Part shown: piece after piece, positions 48,604 to 60,730 of the stretch
Numbering within the stretch: position 1 is the stretch's first letter
Layout: the number at the start of each line of letters is the position of its first letter
DNA from: Diplonema papillatum
Lineage: Eukaryota > Euglenozoa > Diplonemea > Diplonemida > Diplonemidae
DNA length: 64,000 nucleotides
NCBI GenBank assembly: GCA_030068145.1
Contig: JAPJBO010000074.1
Span: 124,001 to 188,000, forward strand
Reading direction: 5' to 3'
Made by a program: the position numbers and the translations under genes
Notes under the pieces: model-generated
Databases searched by the model: none
What the model was told of the DNA's origin: nothing
Seen by the model: the letters and a program-made list of their open reading frames with translations, nothing else

Positions 48604-51600
48604 TCAGAGAACGGCCAGTCCTTCCCCAACCTTGTCGCTGAGGAGGAAGACCCTTCCCTTGGCACGCTGCTTCCTGGCTGCGGTCTGCTCGGCGTTGGCT
48701 CTGCTCTGCACCTTCTGCAGCCACGTCTGCAGCATCCGCCTGCGTGCCGCGTCGCGCCCCAGCTCGCTCTGCACCATGGCGGCCTGCTTTTTACTAGCGC
48801 GGCACGCAGTAAGAAGCTGCTTCTCGACCCCGCCGGTCTCCGTCCTGTTAATGCCCAAGTCCCTGTCGGCAGCGAGCAGATTTTGAAGCACCTCGACGGC
48901 CTCGGCGTACTTCTTCTCGGACTTCAAGAGCAAAGCGTACTGGAGCATCATATCGAGCATCTTCTCCCCGACCCCTGGCAGCCACGGATCGGCGCCGTAG
49001 ATGGCGATGGCGGCTTGGAAGTGGGCGCAGGCTTTCGTAGGGTTCTCCAGCTCCGCCTCGCTGTGGGCACAGCCAGCCTTCGCATCGGCTACCTGTTTTT
49101 AGCGTTATTTGCGGATTAGAAGCTTGGTATCCTACCCGATCTTGGTTAACCTGTGGAGGCCTGGGTGGGACGGGAGCTTCGGGTAATCCGAAAGGAAGGG
49201 AGCGATTTTTAGAGTGAAAGTTTCGCCTGGAACCCGGGCTGAACGTCTCCAGGTGACTCTTTCTTCGAATGGGTTCTGGGGGGGGGGAAACGTGCATACT
49301 CAGTTACCAAGTAAGATCAAACGGAAAACGTGCGGGCTAGAGGCTTGCGTGAAAAAAGCGAAGTATACCTGAACGCTGACCGTGCCATAGAGTGTGCTGT
49401 ATAGCTTGGCGCACAGCTGGTAGAGGTTGAGCGCCTCGCTATGCCACTGCTTCGAGCGGAAGAGCCCCGCGAGGCAGAAAAGAACGCTGACCGTGTCCGG
49501 GTGGCACCGGCCCAGGGTTTTCTCGTTGATGCGCAAGACCTCCTGGTACACATCGATCGCCTCGTCGTAGTTGTCGACGGCGCGGTAATGCTCCGCCAGC
49601 GCCTTCTGGCACCTCAGCATCACATCAGCCTCCTTGCCGCACGACTTCTCCGCTGCGGCTAATGCTTGCTGGAGGTACGAAAAAGCTTTTGAGTGCATGT
49701 TGCGATCAGTCCACACCCCGGCGATGGAAAGGTGGAGCACTGTAACCGACAGGTGGTTGGCCCCATGCAACAGCTTCCGGATGTTGAACGCCTTTTCGTA
49801 CGTTTTGAGGGCGGTGTCGTGGTTGTTCAAGTCCCGATGATAGTCGCCTACCTCGTTCAGCACTGTTGCATACTCAGGCGACATGGTGCCGAAGTGCACC
49901 TCGCATGCGGCGAGTGCTTGTTTGTACAACTCCAGCACGTCATGGGTGGGAGCTTTGACTCTTCGCTTCGCAGTGGCGAGCAAAGCCACGCTTTCGTAGT
50001 AGAGGCAGGTTCCGCGTTCCTGGCGAAGACTCACGAGCCGGCTGGCGTTCGCCAGGGCTTCTTCGAAGCGGCCCGAGCGGAGCAAGGTTTTGGCTATTTG
50101 CTCGACGAACCACTCGAGGCGGATGCTGTAAGACTGGTTCAGCGGCGACGGCGTGCCCTCGAAGTATTCCCTGCCCTTGCTCGCTTTCCGGGCCCGGAGC
50201 TTCAGCGACTCCCTTTTAGCAACCGGGTCGCCCGAGGCGGTGAACGACGGCACTTCGGGGATGTGCATCCTCGCCCAGGTGTCAAACCGGTGGACGCATT
50301 TGGCGAGGGCGTCCACCCGCTCGTCCCACTGTTCGAGGGTGCCGTGGATGTCGGCGAGCGTCTCGACGACGTCGATGGTGCGGGGGTCGATGAGGCCGTA
50401 GGTCGCTTCGAACGCGGGGAGGATCCGGGTCGTGATCAGCCGGATGGCGGTCCGCGGGTGCCGGAACCACAGGTGCAGCACGTGGCGGTAGAGGAGGTCC
50501 GCGTGGTGCGTCTCGAGGGCGGCCGTCGAGTCGCCGGCGCACCACCGGCCTTTTTCAGCGAGCTCGTCGACCCACAGCGGCTCCGGCGCCCAGCTCAAAC
50601 TCCCGGCCCGGCTCCGCCACAAGTCCGACCGGTGCAGCGGCGCGAAGAGGAAGGTATCGCGCAGCCGCCGCACCCCCTCCGCGAACAGCGCCGTCGACTC
50701 CCGCACGCCGACTGGCCGGCCCGGCAGGGCCGCCGCGCGGCCCCCGCGCCCGGCAGCGCTCATCCGCGTCCGCCCGCGGGGCGGCTGCGTTCCGTCCGGG
50801 ATTGGGTCCTTTTCCAGAGGCTCGTCGGCGTCGAGCGGCTCGCGGCGCAGGCAGCGGACGCACGCCCCGCACCGCGCCGCCCACGACCCACTCCCGCCGG
50901 CGGCCCGCACGTCGGCCGCCAGCTCGGCCGCGAAGGCGCGTGGGAACCGGTCCCAGGCGAGCGGCGCACCGCCTTCGTCGCCGGCTGCGCGCCACGCGGA
51001 CTCCGGAAGGGTCAACGGCTTCACCACCGGCAGAAACGCTTCAACACGCACCCTGCTGGTGGTCTGCCCCAGGGGGCTGGCGGGCAGAGGGGTCTGCGCC
51101 GCCGCGCCGGAGAAGGAGACCTGCACGCCGACCACCCGCGTGACGCGCTGCAGGAGCCGCGGCAGGTTCAGGAACTGGATCAAGCGCGCCGGGTACGTGT
51201 CGAAGCGCTCTCGGACCATCGGCAGCAGCCGCCCCGACCAGAACGTCGAGGACCCCGCGGATTCGAGCAGGTCGTTGAGGAACCCCGCGACGTCCCGGGC
51301 CGGGTCCCGCGACGAGAACATCATCGCGAGCAGGATGCCCTTGCAGACCCGGCAGAGGATCTCCTCCCGCAGCGCTTCGAACGCGGACGAAAACCGGCTC
51401 TCCGTCTCCCGCGCCGCGTCGAACGAGCTGGCGAACGCCGACGACGCGTCACCCAGGGCAGTCGGGCTGCCGCTTCGGTTGTGGTCCTTGTCTCCCCCCG
51501 CGGGCTTCGCCGGGTTGCAGTGCTCGCTTTTGACGATCGCCGCGTCCGGGTTCTTCGGCGGCTCGTGGGACCGTCCGAGCCGGACGCCGTTCACGCGTTT

Positions 51601-54600
51601 GACGGCGACCGTCCTGCTGAGCGAGCTTCGTGGCCCGTCTGCCTGCAGCTTCTCGAGCGCCGCAGCGACCGCGCCAAGATGCCCGGCGCTGAGGCCGAGG
51701 CTCTTCAGGGCAGCGAGGACTGAGCCGCCGGTGTGCTCGAGGGGGTCGGAGCCCTCGCCCTTCTGGAAGGCGGCCGCGCTCTCCGGGGCGATGGACGCGA
51801 GGAGGCGCTTCCACGCCTTGCTCGCGAGCTTGTCCGCTTTTCCGCGGTCTGCGGCCGGGATCAACGGCGACGACGCCGACGGGCGGAGGGCATGCGCCGC
51901 GGCCATCGTCGCCTGCGCCCCAAACCGGCGGACCCACCCCGGCACTCCCTTCCCAACCGGCTGCGACGGCAGCAACCCCCCGGCGTTGAACACGTAGTCC
52001 CGGTGGCTCTCCGGGCACGCGTGTAGCGCCGACGCGGTGAGCGACCGCACGACTGCGTCGGGCCCTGCACCCCGGTCCCCCGTCCACCCGGACGGCGCCA
52101 GCGCGACCGCCCCGAACGGGAGGGGCGGGTTCCCGGGGGGCAGCACAGGGCGGGTGGCGGGATCGAGGCGGAGCAGGTTCTCGGAGATGTGCCGGAGGCT
52201 TCTGTCGTCGCTGCCGGGTAGGGTCGCGACGGTGACGTGGCGCATTGCGCGGACGCCCACGAAGGCCTGGTAGAACGGGTCCACCAGGTGCCTCACGCTG
52301 AACCCTGGCGCGAGCGCGCCGGGCACGCACGCCCGGTTACCGACGGCCCACGGCACCGGCGTCTTCGGCGTGTGCAGCGAAAGCGGCGGCGCCGCCGCCC
52401 TCGGCGCGGCCGGGTCGGCGGGCGCTGCGGGGGCCCCTGGCTTGGGCTTTGCCTTGGTGGCCTCGCTGGGGGTGCATGCGTCTGGGTCGGGGAGCGTGTA
52501 TGCGACGGGGGAGTGCACGTCTTGTGTGTACGTGCCGCCGGTGGGGACTGGGGAGGCGAGGGTGTAGCACGAGGCGAAGATTCGGTGGCCTTTGTACGTG
52601 ACGGTGCAGGATAACGGGACGGACACGACGCACGACGCGGCGCAGGCTTGCTGCGCGCGGAGCTCGGCGTTCCCGGCCTTCATCGCGAACACCGCCGACT
52701 TGCAAGCGGACACCGCGAACGGGTTCGTCAGCAGCTTCAGGGCCACGCCGTGCTGCGCGAACACAAACGGCCGCCCCGGCAGCGGACGGATGGACTTCAG
52801 CTCCGGCGGGAGGGATAGCTCGTCGACAACCGCCTTCGCCGCGTCGCGCGCCAGCCGCGCGAACCGATCCGACACCGCGGCGGCCATCTCCTTTTTAACC
52901 GCCGGCGGGCACCGCAGCTCGAGGACCCGCTGGAACCTCTCGTTCAACCCAACGCCGAGCGCGCAGTCCGCCGCCAGCGCCCGCCCCGCCGCGACGCCCC
53001 CCCCCGCCGCCGCCGCCGCCGCCGGCGGCGGGGGATTTGCATCGTCCGGGTTCGTGGGGGATGCCGTCCAGAAGACGTACGGCGAAGGGTTCACGAAGCG
53101 GGCGGCCCCGACGTCCGTGTACGCCCGCCGCCGCCGCGGCCGCGCGGGCGGCGCATCCGCCGGGGGCGGCGGGGGGTCCGGTGCGTCTTTGTGGTTGTCC
53201 CTGGCGCGGCTCTGCCGCTGCTGCTGCAGGTGCTGCTGGGGCGCCGGGGACGCTGGGGTCGGGGGCAGGTCGCTTTTCCGGGGGAGCGCGCGCGGCGCCG
53301 GATCAGGGGGCCTCCGGGTAGCGGCGGTAGCTGCGGCGGTGGTGTGGTGGAGGCACGATCCGACGTACGACACGAGGGACGGCCCCCCGCCGCCGGTTTT
53401 GAAGCGGTCGGGCTGCAGCTGCTTCGGCGGGTGCCCGCCTTGGTCGGCACGGCGGGGCCTCTGCCGGGGGGACGCGGGGAGCGTGGTGGAGAGGCCGTCC
53501 GGGTGGGCGGCGGTGACGGCCGCTGAGCCGCAGAGGAGCGACAGGCGGAAGACGGGGTGGATCCGCCTCGGCCAGCTCCACGAGCGGGAGGTAGCAGTGG
53601 GCACGGCCGGTCTCCCGGCGGGGCCGCCGAGACCGACGAAGGCGCACGGCTCGACGACTTCTCGCTCGCATTCAGCGGCAGCGAGCGTCCGCAAAAGTGC
53701 GTCGCGTGCCCGGACCACACCGTCCTCTCCGCAACCCGCGATGACACTCCGCACTGCCGCTTCGTTCGCCTGCACGCGCCCGCAAGCTTCCCCCCTCCCC
53801 AACGCAGCGCGATGCCCCGACTCCGCGAACTCGCACGTCCGGCGGACGATCCTCTCCAGCATCGTCGACCGCGCCGCGTCGTGCGCCGCCTCCTCCCGTT
53901 CGATCCCCCCCCGCCGGGCGGCCTCCCCCTGCAGCAGCCCCTCGGCCACCGCCAACGGCACCCTCTGCAGCGCCGCCGGGATGCCCACGCCCCGGGCCCC
54001 TTTCCACCCGCCGCCCGCCGGCGCCGCCTCCGAACCCGCTGCTGGCTGCTTCGCCCCTTTTTGAACCGGCACCGGGGGAGGGAAGCTGACCGCTCTGTTG
54101 CCCTTTGGACTCGCGGGCCCCGGCTGCGGGGTGCCTCGGCGGGCGTCCTGGAGCGCAGCGTGGGACCGCGCGGCCGGGCGGGCGGCCTGGGTCGGGACGA
54201 GGAGCAGGTGCCGGAGGAAGCGGATGCTGAGCAGCTTTTTTTTGGTCGCCGACCCGATGCCCAGCGGCGCCGCGCGCCCGCCGGCCGCCGGCCGCTTCGC
54301 GCGCCGGGGGTCGTGCAAGTTCCGCACGTCGAACAGGACCGCCGCGGGGCTCGGCGCCTGGGCCGTCTCAAGGCTGGATTCAGTAGCCGCCGCCGCCGCC
54401 GCCGGCAGACGGGCTTCAGTAGTGGTGGCAGTGGTGGTGGTGGTGGCGGCACGGAGGGGTGTGGGGTAGTAGTAGTCACCCTCTGGAGTTAGCTCGACGA
54501 GACGAGCGGTGTCCAAATCGAGTTCGTCGGGGCTCATGTCTTTGAGGGTCTGGGTGATCGAGGTTTTGAGCTCGTCTGTGCCGTTCGTCCGCAGATCGTC

Positions 54601-57600
54601 CGCGAAGACGTCGGGGAACTCCGCGCACCGGTGCGTGAGCGCGTCGATGGACAGAGTGCGGCCCGGCTCGGATTCGAGGAACGCGAGGAGCAGCTCCTTC
54701 CGCCGGCGCTCCATCGTCTTGAAGCAGGCAAACGTGCCCTTCACGGCGAGCTTGCGCGGGAGCCATGGGCCGGGGTCGTCGTCTTCGGGGCCGCCGTCGG
54801 GGACGGCCGTCAGAAACGTGCCGCCCTGCGGCAGGCGCGGCAGCTTCCCCGGCGCCGCGCCGCCCGGAGCCGGCGCAGGCGGGGGGACCGGCACCGTCGC
54901 GGGCGGGCTGCCCTTGATCACCTGTGGTGGTTAAGTTGTCCGTTGCCTTGCCACTGCCTGTCCATGGTACAACGAGTGGTCGATGAGTGCCTGCAATCGT
55001 GAGCAGCACAAACTCAAGAGTTCTACAACGACTATTGCCATTGCCTGCAATATTCTGCGTAGTGGTGGTACACACCTACCATACCTACCTACAGTACCTG
55101 TGGTACTACGTGGTAGATACCACTACGTAGTATAGTACCACAGGTATTGCAGTTTTCTGAGGGAATTGGCACAGCGGACTGTTCACTTGCTTTATAACAA
55201 ATCATCAGCAGGCCGCAGTTAGTGATAAAGGAAAAACACAATTTCCCACCCTCTCCTTGCCCCGGTGATCGTCTTGGTGGGCGTTGATACGCCCAAACCG
55301 TTCCTTTTCATCCCGTTCGCAAGTTCGTTAGTTGTTAGGTTGAATTGGCTTCACACTTTCCCTTTGATGCCATGCGTGTTGTGCCTCAGCATTTGGCGAA
55401 GCAAGCAAAGGACAAGGAGAGTTCGTGACAATTCCTACGTGGTGGTACTACGTAGTGGTATGTGGTAGATACCACTACGTAGTACCACAGGTACCTCGTA
55501 TGGTCCACGAGTAGCTGAGGATTGCATCCACGAGCTCATGACAAGGACCTCGATGTCATCAGGTGGGTTAGCAAAGTTTGGGTCCGTCCACTATGACATT
55601 CAAGCATTCTCGGGAGGAGATGCGTCCACAGAGGAGGCATTGATGGCTTCTCTGGTGTTGTGAGCTGACTGCGCACTCACGCAGGACACATTTCCTGCTT
55701 TACCCACCAGCTACTACTAGCTTCTTGCGGGCATCGGGTGCGTCTTATGAATACTCGAGGGGCTACTTCAAAAGAGGCTGGAGGAGGAGAAACAATACAA
55801 CTACGAAGTGGGCCTTCTTTGTTGAACGCTTACGCCCGCCACTAAGTGTTTCGTGTGGGCTACAGCACATTTAGCTCCTTTGATCTTTCGCAACTGGCAG
55901 TCTCCTCAAGCATTTCTTGCAGTTTACTGAGGGAATAGGAGCAAGACGCATGGCTAGACGAGCACGATCACCTTGAATCGACACCAGAAGAATTCGGGGT
56001 GGGGCTGGCTTCGACGACTAGTAATATCCCGGTAAATGGTAGCACTCCTGAACTAGCCCGGACCAACAGGATCAAAGAATGTCGATTCTTTTTTCTGAGG
56101 CCAGAAGACGCCTGCTCCAATTCCTACAAAGCAGGTGCTTATACAAATAGAAAGTAGGAAGAACACGACCTGCAGCAAAAACCCCTCGGTGTTGATCACG
56201 AACACTGCGGCCGCCGACGCGACGAGGCACACGGTCGGTTTCCGGATCCAGTTTGCGTAGTAGCACCCTTCGAAGTCCGTTGAGAAGCACGGCGGGCACT
56301 CGCCCCCTTTGCCGGGCCCCGGCGGCAGCACGGACAGCGCGGCGACGCCGCCGGCGCAGCAGCGGAAGCAGCGGATCTTCCGGATGTCGCCCGCGGCCAC
56401 GGCGGCCCCCTCGACGACGCCGCTGAGGTCGTACACAGACAGGTACCCGGCTTCGTCGCCGATGATCAGCGTCCGGTGGACGGGGCACGCCGCCATCGCG
56501 TAGATCGCCTCGTCGTCGCCGAACACACTCTTCCACACGAGGAGCAACTCGTGGTGCTTGAGGTCCCACAGACGGACAAGCCCGTGGCCCTCCGCCGTGA
56601 CCCAGAAGTGCTTCGCCCACGGCAGGCCGACCATCGCCTCGATCCGCTTCCCCAGACCTTGCATCGACCGCTCGATCCGGCTGAGCCCGCGGCCCAGCCG
56701 CCGCGTGGCCCTCCCGGGCGAAGCCGGGTCCTCGCCCGGCGAGCTGCCGTGCGGGGGCTTCCCGCCGGACTGCGCCCGTTTCGGGGAGTCGACCGCCGGT
56801 TTCCCGCTGCCCAGGGCAGTGCTGGGGTCGGGCGGCAGGTTGTCGGCGGTCGGGAGGAGGGAAAGCTCGGCTTCGACGATGAAGTCCGCAACGGGCGGGT
56901 GCAAGGGGCGGAGGCCCAGGGAGACGTGCTCCGTGAGGACCCGGGACGGCACGATGACTCTGCACTTCGGGTACGCGACGATCGTGTCGAGCGAAAGCGT
57001 CGCGACGTGGCCGGTGGCGGAGCCGAAGACGATGACGCTGTGGCTCTGCGCGCACTGCACCGCGGTCGCCCCGTTGATGGCCGCGAGGGACACCGAGATC
57101 CAGCAGTCGTTCGACGGCTCCGTGTCGCGGTATACGCGCGCGCTTTTCGTCCCGGCGGCGATGACGAGGCGCATGGTCTTCGAAGACGAATCTGGCCGCG
57201 CCAGCGACGCAAAGACCACCCCGGCATCGTTGTACCCCGCATCGACGACGGCCCCCCTCGGCGGCGCGAAGGTGCGGAGGAGCTGCCCGTTGCCGAAGTT
57301 CCAGCACTGCAGCGTGCCGTGGTCGCGGTTCGCGACGATCAGCCGGCGCTCTTCCAAGTCGAGGCACATGCCGGCGACGCCGCCGGGCACCGGGAACGTC
57401 AGCTGCAGCGCCTTGACGGGCGCCACGGTCCACACCGCGACGCTCCCCGGATTGCCCGTAATAATCTGCCCAAACGACGCCGAATACACCAAGAAGTGAA
57501 CCTGCGCCTTCGCCTCCGACGCCTCCGCCTTCCCGGCCGCGGAAGCCATCGGGCGGACCTGTAGGCTGACCGTCCCGGTCACCACTACGTTGCGCTTGGC

Positions 57601-59585
57601 GTCGAATATCATGGCCCCCGGCGTGCTGCTGGTGACGTTCAGCCGGTTGAATCTCGAGGAGCTGCTCTTCGCCGGGAGGACGCCCGTGGTCGGATCGCGC
57701 TCCTGCTGGATGACCCGGTACGTCCGGACGTCCCAGATCCTCGTGATTTTGTCGGAGCACAGCGTGACGATCTGGTAGTCCTTCTCGTTGAACCGAGCGG
57801 CCACCAACCGCCCCATGTGCCCCGACAGGCTGGCCAGCGGGGTCGAGACGAACGGGTTCCACACCAGGCAGTGCCGCTCGAAGCCGACGGTGACGAGCAG
57901 CTTCAAGTCGGGGCTGTAGTCCACCTGCGTCACCCCCCGCGCGTGCCGTTCCGCGTTCAAGCCCGAGAACCGCGACGCCGGCTGGCCGGACCCGTGGAGC
58001 GTCTTGAGCTTGACTCCCTTTTCGATCTGCACGACGTGCACGTCGCTGTCCATCGACGCGGTGAACACGCACTCCTTGTCCTGCATCGGGCTGATGACCG
58101 TGGTCGCTTTTCGGTGGAAGCCCCACGTGTTCCTCGGCTGGAGGACGTTGCGTTGCCCGTTTTTAGCGCACGACGCCGCGATCAGCTTCGACGCGCCCTT
58201 CAACCCGGCCACTTCCGTCGCCGCCACGCCAGAGGACGTGTCGTCGCTGTCTTGCAGGATGTCGTCGAAAGACAGGACCTGCCCGTTCTCCAGGCCGAGG
58301 AGCAGGATCTCTTTCCCACTGTACGCGCCGTCGTCCGAGCACCGGTAGTGCCCGAGGCCTGTGCAGACGGACGTCATCGCGGGGACAACAGCGACGTCGA
58401 ACTGTTCGTACGCCTTGGAGGCGGCCCACATGCGCTGCAGCAGCGTCGTTTCCTTCCCCTTCGCCTCCTTCCTTCGGCCGACCGAGGAGGACTGCCCGTC
58501 GGCGAGGGCCCCCGCCGCCGGTTCGTCCGGCACGAACGTCGGCAGCGCCGTGCCTTCGGCGACGCGCAGCTGCCGCCGGATCGTCACGTCCACCTTCGCA
58601 GAGGCCTCATCCGTCATCGTCTTCACGACTCGATGCTTCCCCTTCAAACTCAGTCGCGGCCGGTTCGTGTTGCTGTTGTACAGTGTCACCAAGTTGTCCC
58701 GTGAGGCCACGGCTAGAACCTCAGACTTCGGCCTGCGCGTTGGTGTATTGTCTTGAACAAGGATGCCACCACCCCGCCTATTGCAAAAGATAGAAAAGAA
58801 AGACGACTAACAGTGCAGGGACCACCTCTCCGGGGTATCAGACGGGAGTGTTTGTCCGAAGCTGGAGGTTGATTCAAAGCTTTTGGGTTGACGCATCCTG
58901 CAGAACTGTCCCTTCTTCTTTTTCCGATGGACTTCGTTTTGCCTGTTTGGTGTGTCAAAGTCCTCAATGCGGAGCACAGACGTGTGCTTTGAACCGGTGA
59001 GATGCCTTCCGTTTGGTGTTGGGTGCAGGTTAACAGCAGTGGTCTCGAGGAAAAATATCAAGAAAAAGGCGCGTACAAGAAGCATATATCCGTGCAGCTG
59101 ACGGAGCCGTTGTGGACGGTTGCAACGTGGTCGAGCGTCGAAGCGCTCCACGCTTTGACGGTGCCGTCGTCGGCTGCCGTGTAGTACCGGTCGAGGGTCG
59201 GATGCGGGACAATTTTGGTGATCATCCCCCGGTGGTGCCACTCCTTCTGGTCCAGCTTGCTCCGCGAGCACTTGTGGATGAACCGGTTGCCGGTGCCCTT
59301 CCCCGTGCAGGTCAGGTCGCTCTCGGTCAGTGCCGCGAAGTAATCAGCGAGCTCGTACCAATCCACCGAGCCGGACGCGTTGACATCGATGTGCAGGAAC
59401 AGCTTCTCGATCTCCTCGTCGTCCAACCGCGCCTTGTTCTTCACCACTGAGTGGAACGCATCCCGGAACTCCTCCTGCGTCAGCTCCTGCGCCGTGTTTC
59501 CTGCGTAGAAAAACTTCTCCACCAGCATCTTCAGCTCCTCCACATCGAGGGCCTCAAGCCCCGTAATGCAAACGTCGTTCGACAT
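48604..59585 (-). CDS. Giant EF-hand / WD40 / CLU-like / TPR protein
   Basis: Exons 59077-59585, 56170-58732, 49369-54921 and 48604-49092 join in phase to 3,038 codons. Donors: TT|GTACGC, CAG|GTCGTG, CAG|GTATAC; acceptors GCAG|G, ACAG|G, ACAG|G. Residues 1-90 contain a complete EF-hand loop (D67 to E78, DVNASGSVDWYE). About 100-1020 are WD40 repeats, the first created partly by splicing (TDICFL + PKSEVLAVASRDNLV). Exon 3 starts Pro/Ala-rich, then has a region resembling the CLU domain (TVTYKGHRIFASCYTLAS; later ESHRDYVFNAGGLLP), and from about residue 2610 kinesin-light-chain-type TPRs (EYATVLNEVGDYHRDLNNHD). Exon 4 adds a TPR-like helical tail. CLU-TPR proteins act in mitochondrial mRNA and organelle distribution; the function here is unknown. 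If the second intron is wrong, these are two genes. Confidence 0.72.
49098..49290 (+). repeat. Families C and D in intron 3 of the giant gene
   Basis: GCGTTATTTGCGGATTAGAA (family C start) at about 49101, then a diverged family D (AGTGAAAGTTTCGCCTGGAA…GTCTCCAGGTGACTC) at 49215-49285. This shows C and D occurring side by side. Confidence 0.65.
54922..56169. other. Intron 2 of the giant gene: repeats and hairpins
   Basis: 1,248 nt. Contains a family E piece (54996-55050), two related hairpins (about 55092-55147 and 55442-55488), a family A copy (55745-55925) and a family A terminus (56120-56150) next to the donor. The words TGCAGTTTTCTGAGGGAAT and TGCAGTTTACTGAGGGAAT occur at about 55148 and 55918. 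No ORF or promoter-like feature that would mark a gene boundary. Confidence 0.7.
55442..55488. repeat. Perfect 20-bp-stem hairpin
   Basis: Left arm GTGGTACTACGTAGTGGTAT (55442-55461), loop GTGGTAG, right arm its exact reverse complement (55469-55488). A less perfect version with the same arms lies at about 55092-55147. Confidence 0.9.
58733..59076. other. Intron 1 of the giant gene
   Basis: 344 nt between donor TT|GTACGC (59077/59076) and acceptor GCGCAG|G (58733/58732). No repeat recognised. The junction completes codon TTG and restores a WD40 strand. Confidence 0.8.
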
Positions 59586-59589
59586 CTTC

Positions 59590-60725
59590 TTGCCGAAGCT
59601 GCCGTCTCCCTGTGTTTTCTCCGGAGCTCCCCCGCACCCACCTTTGGTTATTACTCAGGTAGCCGACAAAGCGTTGTCGAGGCGGTGCACTTGAGGAGCG
59701 CACGGGGGGCAACACCCTGTAACAGTGCCATCAATAGACCTGTGGGTACATTTCCGAGGAAAACGTAGAATCGTATCTGCGAAGGCTAACGTCTGAAACG
59801 ACGAGATGAATTCGCATCCTTTGACCCAAGAATGGCTGAAAACTTAGCGTGTTGAGCACGCAATACTGTCTGCTTGGGGCATCATAGGGTCGCCGACTCG
59901 TGCAATCGCTAGCACAAAGCTCAAGAAGGTCCAGTCTACTATTCCCTGCAGAATGGCACACAAGAAAACAGCATCTCTGAGCCAGCGAGACCGTGCGCGT
60001 GGCCTAGCCCGCCTAATAGCAGCAGCACGCGTACTTGACAGCTGGGTTCCACTGGGCACCAGATAGAAACTTTCGCCCTCCACGGTGTCTGTTGTTGGCT
60101 CGCGATGTGTGTTCGATTGGTATTGTCCAGTCCGGCTATGCACTGAAAGAGTATCCGCGGGGTCTTGACGCAAAAGGAGTCGAACAAAAGGCGAAGCCTT
60201 CCAATATCTTCTTTGCTCATTTCGTTTAGAGCTCAAGGACGGCACAGAAGGGCCACGTGCGTGTAAATGCGAGGAATATTCGAAGAAAGACGCGGCGGTG
60301 CAAAAGGCGCCCGATACGCACCGTCGACAGCTCGTTCGTTGTCCGATTTTGCAGGAGTGTCCGGATCGATCTCTGGGGAGAATTCGGATTTCCATTGCCG
60401 ACGATGCCGGTTAGGTACCCAAGGGTCCATTGAGTTGACACGTGGGGGGCAAGTTCACTTGTGAGTCCGGTAAACCTGACGAAATGTCTACAAGTGTTGC
60501 GTGGCAGGTTAGCGCTACCATTCGCTACGTGGGTAACAATCACAGCCTTTCATCTACTCAGAACGACCACCTTCAACGTCGTCGAGAACCTTGCCGTTCA
60601 GTGTCCCTCTGTTCAGCGACAGATGTTTCCCCGACAGTCAACGGCACGGACTCTCTTGTCGCAAACGTGAACATGAAGGTGTCCATGCTTAGCGAGTCGC
60701 CTCTTTCAGTCGGAAAGGTGGACGT
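59590..60725. other. Intergenic interval
   Basis: No supported gene; includes a family E terminus (59905-59955, TATTCCCTGCAG). The 5' flank of the giant gene and the 3' UTR of the esterase-like gene should meet here. Confidence 0.4.
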
Positions 60726-60730
60726 GAAAG

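Noticed and set aside
56053-56169. Continuation of the WD40 frame to a stop at 56053
   Set aside because: The last 38 codons come from a family A repeat beyond a good CAG|GTCGTG donor, so I treat them as intron.
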